Source: Candidatus Cloacimonas sp. 4484_140 (GTDB taxonomy: Bacteria > Cloacimonadota > Cloacimonadia > JGIOTU-2). Taken from it: a stretch of DNA of 5,264 nt. The translations under genes were made by a program, and so were the position numbers. The stretch covers positions 1 to 5,264 of the forward strand of contig MVCT01000100.1 of NCBI GenBank assembly GCA_002049945.1, written 5' to 3'. Below the pieces are notes generated by a model. It was given only the letters and a program-made list of their open reading frames with translations. It was not told the origin of the DNA and made no database searches. Below are positions 1 through 5,264 of the stretch, piece after piece; position 1 is the first letter of the stretch, and every line of letters begins with the position of its first letter.

Positions 1-186
1 CCCCAATGGTTCATGGATATGATCCAAAAAGCCCGTAAGAAAGCGATGAAGAATTTTCCCCCGGCGCCCCCGGGAGTTTGTAACGATTTTTCCGAAGAAG
101 ACAATGATAGTAAACAACAAACCCTCCCAAGGTGGCCTACTTTGAAGCGCCCATCACCGGCCTATTTTGATCGCCTCCTGACATGA
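1..186 (+). CDS. C-terminal fragment of an unrecognised protein (5' end outside window)
   Basis: Frame 1 is open from the first base to a TGA at 184-186, giving 61 residues; the start lies to the left of the window. The visible tail begins with a basic helix-like stretch (PQWFMDMIQKARKKAMKNF), passes through a Pro-rich turn (PPAPPG) and an acidic, probably disordered segment (DFSEEDNDSK), and ends in RPSPAYFDRLLT. I do not recognise a family and see no catalytic motif. The stretch is about 49% GC (89 of 180 bases counted). It converges on the minus-strand cassette with 18 bases between the two stop codons, so it probably belongs to a different transcription unit and may mark the edge of the cassette. 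An open frame of this length at a window edge could also arise by chance; the plausible protein composition and the tidy convergent end favour a real gene. Confidence 0.5.
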   Translation, partial: PQWFMDMIQKARKKAMKNFPPAPPGVCNDFSEEDNDSKQQTLPRWPTLKRPSPAYFDRLLT

Positions 187-204
187 CTATATTCAGTAAA
201 AATA

Positions 205-1857
205 CTATCGTTCCCATGGTTCTTCTTTTCTTTCAATTACTCGTCGAGGTGGGATATCGGATATCTCAGAAGGACGCTCCACTTCGCCGATGTCATGCTC
301 TGGGTAACTTAATCCCCATGCAACCGCAAGACGATCCCTGTAACCATCAGTAATTGTGTTCGGCAATTCATATAGAGATGGCAATGACTGCAGTAAGAGA
401 TTTCCTTTCCTGCTATATAAAGATTGAATTTCAACAATAGATTTAGATAGATAGTCCTTAAATTCGGTCATCATTTTGCCCCCGCCACAAAGAAATATCG
501 GAACTCCTGTAATCCATTTGGGGGAATTTGGATCACGTTTGGTCTTCAAATCTATTACTAATCTTCCAAACATTTTGCGATACTGATCTTGATGTTCCTT
601 CCTGGCATCATTCAGTGCAATTTGGGATGATTCTTCTTCGGGAAATTGCACATTATAAAATGGATTAAGAGGGTTAAGTTTTGTCCATAGTGAATCGGCT
701 ACTTGAGGGTAGTCTTTATGCAACACATCTATTAACATTCGGTACAAAGATACCGTTCCCAAGGGTTGGACATCAGCAGTTAGAATATGATAATAGTCTT
801 CTCCATTATCACTTCGCAGGAGAAAAGAGCACATATCTACTGTACTGGCTCCAACATCTACGAGTATGTGCAGCCCTTCATTACGACGCTGCGAGCGAGC
901 ATATCCAATAGCCTCTGCAATTACCTCAGGAATCACTTCAATAGTGGCCTCATTTTGCCCAATGTGTTCGCCTTGGATTTCCCTGAGCATCTTTTTGGCC
1001 ATTTGCACCGAAGGCAAAGGCGGACGAATAGAAAGTTGCCATCCCACTTTGGCTACTTTTCGATAAGCTTTCGTGAGAATTTCATCATCATAGCTGTAGG
1101 AAGGAATGCCAATGTTCATGCCCCAGGTCAGCTTGAGCATTCCGTATCTTTCTATATGCGTTCTAAGAAACCATTGCCGAGTTTCCTGTAAAACCAAAGC
1201 TATATATCCTACTGCTAGTATATCTGGAGGAACCGGAGAAATATGACCGGATACTTTTCCGATTGGATATAAAGGTTTATTATTAACCAAATTAAGTTTG
1301 ATGTCCCGATATAAACTTCCTCCTTGAACTTGCGTCAGAGAGAAGTTGCCATTAGGATCAACCCACAATACAGATGGCAAAAGATATGGATTACCTGGGT
1401 TGCCCACGTGATAAAACGGAACCGGATAGGCACTACCTCCATGTTCATACGGCGAACGAATAACAACTTTTGTACAGGATGTGCCAAAATCTAAACCAAT
1501 AATAATGTCACAATTGCGTTCCTGTACAGAAGATACAAACTGTGTGGCATAACGCGGATACTTATGATTTTCATTGAGTGATGAAATTAATGCGCACTCT
1601 GTTTTTATTTCCCTGCAATTCGGATGTAGATTATCTGATCTGGAGGTGGTTGTAACCACCAAATCGTTGGCGTTTTTTTGGATGATTGGTAGAGCTGTAG
1701 CGATAGGCAAATTACCAAATATACGTGCAAAAAAAACTGGTTTTTTTTTCGGAATCACAAAGCGAGTTTGACAACAAGGACACAGACCTTTCCTCCCCAT
1801 CCAATCATCTGGCACTTGCAATGCCACTTGACACTGTAGGCATCGAAAAGCTATCAT
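205..1857 (-). CDS. Zinc-ribbon / actin-Hsp70-fold ATPase fusion protein
   Basis: This 550-residue protein joins a zinc ribbon to an ATPase of the actin/Hsp70/ParM superfamily. Residues 1-37 carry two CxxC pairs (C6/C9 and C26/C29) in the short ribbon style common in Planctomycetota. Residues 38-115 form a polar, Ser/Thr/Asn-rich linker. The ATPase runs from about 116 to 520: phosphate-1 loop GLDFGTSCTK (121-130, Asp123), an Hsp70-like PEVIAEAIGYA helix (310-320), phosphate-2 loop VDVGASTVD (333-341) and the adenosine-site motif IFLCGGG (454-460). The last 30 residues are charged and probably disordered. There is no Hsp70 substrate-binding domain, so the ribbon may supply target recognition (inference). 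The ATG at 1857 is preferred over one ten codons upstream because it overlaps the helicase stop as ATGA and has GGAGG seven bases before it. The protein is probably cytosolic, since no signal peptide or membrane segment is visible. A ParM-like filament or a regulatory chaperone are alternative roles. The fold is secure; the function is unknown. Confidence 0.88.
   Translation of the reverse strand: MIAFRCLQCQVALQVPDDWMGRKGLCPCCQTRFVIPKKKPVFFARIFGNLPIATALPIIQKNANDLVVTTTSRSDNLHPNCREIKTECALISSLNENHKYPRYATQFVSSVQERNCDIIIGLDFGTSCTKVVIRSPYEHGGSAYPVPFYHVGNPGNPYLLPSVLWVDPNGNFSLTQVQGGSLYRDIKLNLVNNKPLYPIGKVSGHISPVPPDILAVGYIALVLQETRQWFLRTHIERYGMLKLTWGMNIGIPSYSYDDEILTKAYRKVAKVGWQLSIRPPLPSVQMAKKMLREIQGEHIGQNEATIEVIPEVIAEAIGYARSQRRNEGLHILVDVGASTVDMCSFLLRSDNGEDYYHILTADVQPLGTVSLYRMLIDVLHKDYPQVADSLWTKLNPLNPFYNVQFPEEESSQIALNDARKEHQDQYRKMFGRLVIDLKTKRDPNSPKWITGVPIFLCGGGKMMTEFKDYLSKSIVEIQSLYSRKGNLLLQSLPSLYELPNTITDGYRDRLAVAWGLSYPEHDIGEVERPSEISDIPPRRVIERKEEPWER
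1729..1749 (-). repeat. Adjacent homopolymer tracts (A8-CTGG-T9 on the plus strand) inside the actin-like gene
   Basis: The plus strand has eight A, then CTGG, then nine T. On the coding strand this is nine A followed by CCAG and eight T, encoding KKKPVFF at residues 37-43, right where the zinc ribbon ends. The tracts are complementary and could pair as an A/T stem with a four-base loop. Runs this long are prone to polymerase or transcriptional slippage; one extra A would put the reading frame into a TAA about ten codons further on. It may simply reflect Lys and Phe codon choice. Confidence 0.6.
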
Positions 1858-4800
1858 AGTAGTTCCTCCCCAATAGGTAAAACGCACACATCAATAATGG
1901 CTACAATTGCCTCATCACGGGTATATGTGAGTTTTCTACTTCGCTCTGCCTTGATTTTGTTCCGCGAGATACGCTCTTCCATTGCTTTAATTCGTCCTTG
2001 TGTTGCTTTAACAAGTGAATCTCGTCCATGCAGACGATGTTTCTTCAAAACATTGTTTAAACTATCCAATTGCTGCGCCTTATGCCGATCAAGGTTTTCT
2101 AATTGAAGATTAACACGATCCTCATTCTGACGGCGAAGGTCCTCTACAAAATCCCTATACTCTTCTTCTAGTTGAGCAAACAATTGGTCAGCTACTTCTG
2201 CAGCATATTTAAAATCTAATTGAGAACGAGCCTCGAACCAGTCGGTGCCACAGTGAGAACACATATTAGCTAGTTGTTCCGCCTGACTCGAAGAAAGTAT
2301 GACACTTTCGTTCTTCAATGAGCGAGCAGCAAAAGCAAGCTTCTCTACCGTTTGTAAGCCACCAGCAGACCATCGGTCGCAAACCAAAACATAGAGGCCC
2401 TCCGATATTTTATCGTCATCAAATACTGAAACACTTATGCGAGCTACAACAGCAGGTGTCAGCTGTTCCTCCTGCTGTGAAATCTTCTCTGAAACGAATT
2501 GAACAAGAGGGTGAAACTGCGAAATGAATTCCTTGGATGTCCCAATCGAAGTATTTGTACGATTCTCAAATCGGTAGATTGCTTGATGTGAACTACGGAG
2601 TAATAGTGTTTGTTTAGACTTGTTGTGAGTTTGAATAAAATCTTCCAGTTGACTCGCAGCCTCAGGAGTGAGATGAATTTCATAGTCAAGGGTATCCTCA
2701 TCAAGTTGGCGGAATATACAACCCGGGTAATATGCACCGAAAAAATCCGTCACATAACTTCGTAAGTCACTGCCAGAGATCCATCGCCGCAGATTGTGAG
2801 CCATATGCACTTGATTAAGAATATAATCACCGTATGCCATTAAAGATGATGCTTGTGACTCCAGGTGTTCTTGTTCCAACTTAAGATTTTCCAATGCCTG
2901 AGCTGTCTGATCAATCCGGTGTTCTTGTTGTTCTACGGTAAGATTCCCAGATAGTAGCTCCATCGTTAGTTTTTGCATTTCATCGCCCAAAATCCCCTCA
3001 AAATCCCCTAAAGCTGTACGACATAAATCCAGTTTTTCATACAGTCGTCGATATATCCGATCGTCAATCGTCTGGGCATAGAACAAATTCCAGATAGATA
3101 TTTTCTCTGCCCCCTGCCCAAGTCGATCCAGACGACCAATTCGTTGTTCCACACGCATTGGATTCCATGGCAGATCATAGTTAATTAGCACTCGGCAAAA
3201 TTGGAGGTCGATGCCTTCGCTACCTACCTCGGACGATAGAAGTACTTGTATAGATGCATCGGTTTTAAAGGTACGAAGAATTTCATCTTTTGGTTTCTTA
3301 ACTCCACCGTGAAGGACAATTCCCTTTATTCCGTCAGATTTTAGTCGTTCGTATAGATAGGCAAGAGTCTCCCGAAAAGTGGAAAATATAATTAACTTTT
3401 CTTGTGGGTAATTATTGAAAAAATCCTGGAGTATATCCCGTACTCGGGCATATTTACTGTCGTGACGGATTAGCTGCGGTAAGTCGCCGTACTGTGGTGC
3501 ATGTTGGCATATCTCCATCGTCAACGGCCCCATCTCCTCAAATGCCTCGGCAGCAACAGCTGTGTCGTCTATGTTATCTCTCCGTCGAGTCCACGCCCGT
3601 AGTGACGCAGCCATTGAACTGGACATCTGGCGTTGAGGTGTAGCTAAGAGAAAACGTTCATGTGCATCGTGTTGCTGCGCATAGCGTATAACGGTCTCTG
3701 TGATACGTTTATAGAACTCTGCTTCGTTGGTCGTCATATCGACTGCTTCTGCGATAGGCTCACGAATAACCCTCCATTCCTTAACATCCCGTTTGCGAGT
3801 CCTTGTAATTACATAGGCTAACGGATTGATCTTCTCTAGTCGTGAGGCTAGCTCAGCTCGGCGTTTAGTAGATTTTAACCACTGCGACGTGGAATACTGC
3901 TTGCGAATCCAATTCAGTTGCTGACTGTGTCTTAACAACGCTTCACCAGCCGCTTTTTCTAATTCATGCTCAAGCATATCTTCCATAGCATTATTGGAAA
4001 GGACGATGTCTCTTGCCCTGACAAGATGTCGATTGGCATTCAGAATCGCAGCAAGATCTTCTGGACGACGAAAAACATCCCTGTCCAACAATCCAAGTAG
4101 CGAGAATAAATCTTGATTATAATTGTGGATAGGTGTTGCGGTCAGCAGGAGAAGTTGTTCAACCACGGGGCGAAATAATTGTCCAAGCTCATGAGTTTGT
4201 GATTCAGGATTACGAAGATAGTGAGCTTCATCAATAATCAAGAGATCGGCTACAATATCAGTATTTTCCACACTTCGTAGATGTCGGGCTAATTTTTTAG
4301 AACCATAATTTTTCTCATTATCATACTCCCAATTCTTATGGGGCCGTGTACCTTCTAAGCTAGAAATCAGAGCATACCCTTGCATCCGATCATTTGGGTC
4401 CTGAAACCGCTGAAGCATTTCTCTGGCATTAACAATATCGGCTTTAATTCCAAATTTACTCTTCAATTCCCACTTCCATTTGTCGCGTAACATCGCAGGA
4501 CAGAGAACAACTAACTTTCTATGATCAAATCGGCTTTGCAATTCCTTCCAGATAAGTCCTGCTTCAATTGTTTTGCCAAGCCCAACTTCATCGGCGATCA
4601 ATAGAGCATTGCTGGGAGATTGAAGAAATCGAAGCACAGGTTTGAACTGGTACGGGTAAAAATCTGTATTTGTAGTTTCCATACTGTAAATAATATCTGC
4701 CAACTTACCTGTCAGGCGAATGTGTGTTAGACAACGGCGAAGATCTACTGGTCGTGCAAACTTTCCTGCCTTCAACAAATCAACAGGGTTTTCTTGTTCT

Positions 4801-4958
4801 TGGAGGATAATTTCAATCTGATCTTCCGGAATCCATTGCGTTCGATCTGGAAACATTACCTGCAACAGGCGTCTGCCTTGTCGCAACCTCTTTTTTCCAT
4901 TAAGAAATCCAATACGAAACGAATCACCTTTCAACCTAACCCTAGACTGTTCATTCAT
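1854..4958 (-). CDS. SNF2/RapA-like superfamily 2 helicase (DNA translocase)
   Basis: This 1034-residue protein is an ATP-dependent DNA or nucleoprotein translocase of the SNF2 group in helicase superfamily 2. Residues about 5-50 look like a small SH3/Tudor-type beta domain ending in QWIPEDQIEII, comparable in position to the RapA N-terminus. The helicase core is complete: Walker A DEVGLGKT (123-130), motif Ia LVVLCPAMLRDKW (149-161), DEAH box IIDEAH (241-246), motif III LLTATP (271-276), a long insertion with helical content (about 290-500), motif IV KLIIFSTFRET (521-531), motif V SSEVGSEGIDL (575-585) and motif VI QRIGRLDRLGQ (605-615). Glu/Gln-rich segments at about 665-705 and 920-1010 are likely coiled coils. 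One CSHC pair lies at 900-903. No nuclease or methylase domain is visible. The ATG at 4958 has only a weak ribosome binding site, and an in-frame TAA at 4976-4974 bars an upstream extension. The stop overlaps the actin-like gene by four bases. Family assignment is secure; DrmD of DISARM and DpdE are also SNF2-type, but I cannot assign either. Confidence 0.93.
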   Translation of the reverse strand: MNEQSRVRLKGDSFRIGFLNGKKRLRQGRRLLQVMFPDRTQWIPEDQIEIILQEQENPVDLLKAGKFARPVDLRRCLTHIRLTGKLADIIYSMETTNTDFYPYQFKPVLRFLQSPSNALLIADEVGLGKTIEAGLIWKELQSRFDHRKLVVLCPAMLRDKWKWELKSKFGIKADIVNAREMLQRFQDPNDRMQGYALISSLEGTRPHKNWEYDNEKNYGSKKLARHLRSVENTDIVADLLIIDEAHYLRNPESQTHELGQLFRPVVEQLLLLTATPIHNYNQDLFSLLGLLDRDVFRRPEDLAAILNANRHLVRARDIVLSNNAMEDMLEHELEKAAGEALLRHSQQLNWIRKQYSTSQWLKSTKRRAELASRLEKINPLAYVITRTRKRDVKEWRVIREPIAEAVDMTTNEAEFYKRITETVIRYAQQHDAHERFLLATPQRQMSSSMAASLRAWTRRRDNIDDTAVAAEAFEEMGPLTMEICQHAPQYGDLPQLIRHDSKYARVRDILQDFFNNYPQEKLIIFSTFRETLAYLYERLKSDGIKGIVLHGGVKKPKDEILRTFKTDASIQVLLSSEVGSEGIDLQFCRVLINYDLPWNPMRVEQRIGRLDRLGQGAEKISIWNLFYAQTIDDRIYRRLYEKLDLCRTALGDFEGILGDEMQKLTMELLSGNLTVEQQEHRIDQTAQALENLKLEQEHLESQASSLMAYGDYILNQVHMAHNLRRWISGSDLRSYVTDFFGAYYPGCIFRQLDEDTLDYEIHLTPEAASQLEDFIQTHNKSKQTLLLRSSHQAIYRFENRTNTSIGTSKEFISQFHPLVQFVSEKISQQEEQLTPAVVARISVSVFDDDKISEGLYVLVCDRWSAGGLQTVEKLAFAARSLKNESVILSSSQAEQLANMCSHCGTDWFEARSQLDFKYAAEVADQLFAQLEEEYRDFVEDLRRQNEDRVNLQLENLDRHKAQQLDSLNNVLKKHRLHGRDSLVKATQGRIKAMEERISRNKIKAERSRKLTYTRDEAIVAIIDVCVLPIGEELL
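1865..1871 (-). promoter_or_regulatory. Ribosome binding site deciding the start of the actin-like gene
   Basis: On the minus strand the sequence reads GGGGAGG, then seven bases, then ATG at 1857-1855. This is a near-perfect Shine-Dalgarno sequence at good spacing, lying inside the last codons of the helicase gene. It supports the internal start at 1857 over the longer reading from 1887, and indicates coupled translation of the two genes. Confidence 0.85.
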
Positions 4959-5066
4959 CGCTATTTCGCTTTCTTAAACAATATCACCTATTCTCAAGCC
5001 TTCTGTCTCCATATGCCATATAAGCCTTTAAAAATTTCCGTACCGTTGCAGGGAATGTTTTCTCGA
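4959..5066 (-). other. Intergenic gap between HerA-like and helicase genes
   Basis: These 108 bases separate two codirectional genes. They are AT-rich. I see no convincing -35/-10 pair, no strong hairpin with a T run, and no repeat. A 12-codon frame (4974-5012, minus strand) lies in it, in phase with the helicase but closed by TAA. Whether the helicase is transcribed from here or by read-through from the HerA-like gene cannot be decided by eye. Confidence 0.4.
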
Positions 5067-5264
5067 TTATTTATTGATTATCTCATTGTTCAATTTAACC
5101 CCATGCCTTCTGATAATCAGGCCCTGAAGAGTCTCTTTATCGTTAATAAGCCGATGAACTATTAGTGTTCCTATTTGACTTAAAACATCTTCGGGAATAT
5201 CACGAGGTCGCTGGGTAGCGATGCAAACATTCAATCCGTATTTCCTGCCCTCCTTGGCGATCAA
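5067..5264 (-). CDS. C-terminal end of a HerA/FtsK-type ATPase (DUF87-like; N-terminus outside window)
   Basis: Sixty-five residues are visible, ending at TAA (5069-5067). The protein continues beyond the right edge, so the TTG at the edge is read as an internal Leu rather than a start. The segment IAKEGRKYGLNVCIATQRP is the helix-strand pair typical of HerA-type hexameric ATPases near the end of the RecA-like core, with ATQRP carrying the sensor Gln. DIPEDVLSQIGTLIVHRL follows, with the conserved Arg after the last strand that serves as a trans-acting finger in this family. These enzymes are DNA-translocating motors of the FtsK-HerA superfamily and usually partner a nuclease such as NurA or act inside defence cassettes; no nuclease is visible here. 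The protein stops about 26 residues after HRL, where relatives normally continue for tens of residues through an FLPxLxxGEA-type segment. That segment is absent, suggesting a truncated or divergent C-terminus. The gene lies upstream of, and codirectional with, the helicase. Confidence 0.85.
   Translation of the reverse strand: MIAKEGRKYGLNVCIATQRPRDIPEDVLSQIGTLIVHRLINDKETLQGLIIRRHGVKLNNEIINK

Noticed and set aside
195..206. Short hairpin AGTA-AAAA-TACT between the convergent genes
   Set aside because: A four-base AT-rich stem without a following T run is too weak to call a terminator.
787..1191. 134-codon open frame on the plus strand
   Set aside because: It is antisense to the ATPase domain of the actin-like gene, which has clear motifs in its own frame; no recognisable domain or upstream signal.
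1645..1660. Perfect 7-base inverted repeat with a two-base spacer (GGTGGTT-GT-AACCACC)
   Set aside because: It lies inside the linker of the actin-like gene and is explained by the codons for Val-Val-Thr-Thr-Thr; there is no promoter context to make it an operator.
205..1887. Longer form of the actin-like protein starting at 1887
   Set aside because: The first ten residues (MRFTYWGGTT) span the Shine-Dalgarno sequence itself, and the ATG at 1857 has the better signal and the ATGA overlap.
2459..2737. 92-codon open frame on the minus strand in another frame of the helicase gene
   Set aside because: It lies wholly inside the helicase coding region, has no convincing ribosome binding site and no recognisable motif.
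4794..5165. 123-codon plus-strand open frame spanning the intergenic gap
   Set aside because: It overlaps the helicase N-terminus and the HerA-like C-terminus on the opposite strand, and its Phe/Ile/Leu-rich translation looks like antisense of coding and AT-rich DNA.
1854..5264. Assignment to DISARM or Dpd because of the SNF2 helicase
   Set aside because: The other hallmark genes (methylase, DUF1998, phospholipase D, TGT-like enzyme) are not visible, and an actin-like partner is not part of those systems as I know them.

Overview
The window holds a compact minus-strand gene cassette read from right to left: the C-terminal end of a HerA/FtsK-type ATPase (cut by the right window edge), then a 1034-residue SNF2/RapA-like helicase, then a 550-residue fusion of an N-terminal zinc ribbon to an actin/Hsp70-fold ATPase. 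The helicase and the actin-like gene overlap by four bases (ATGA), with a strong Shine-Dalgarno sequence inside the helicase's last codons, so these two are almost certainly translated from one mRNA. About 108 bases separate the HerA-like gene from the helicase, still on the same strand. At the left edge the last 61 codons of an unrecognised plus-strand gene converge on the cassette, with only 18 bases between the two stop codons.

The organism is a bacterium of moderate to low GC content. The short N-terminal ribbon (FRCxxCxxxLxVPDxxxGRKxxCPxC, then VIPKK) is a form that is very common at the front of Planctomycetota proteins. A planctomycete or related PVC-group genome is therefore my best guess, but it is an inference from one domain.

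Functionally, a HerA-type motor, a SNF2 translocase with a RapA-style N-terminus and an actin/Hsp70-type ATPase make up three different NTPases in one apparent transcription unit. HerA and SNF2 enzymes act on DNA or on protein-DNA complexes and are frequent in antiphage and DNA-modification islands. The cassette does not visibly match DISARM, BREX, Dnd/Dpt or Dpd in the part that can be seen: no methylase, DUF1998, phospholipase D or nuclease gene is in the window. I regard it as a candidate uncharacterised NTPase-based conflict or genome-maintenance system. The genes upstream of the HerA-like gene, outside the window, are needed to decide.

Details worth attention are the apparently truncated C-terminus of the HerA-like protein, the zinc-ribbon fusion on the actin-like ATPase, and back-to-back A9 and T8 homopolymer tracts exactly at the junction of ribbon and linker. 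No tRNA, rRNA, CRISPR array, insertion sequence or convincing terminator was found.
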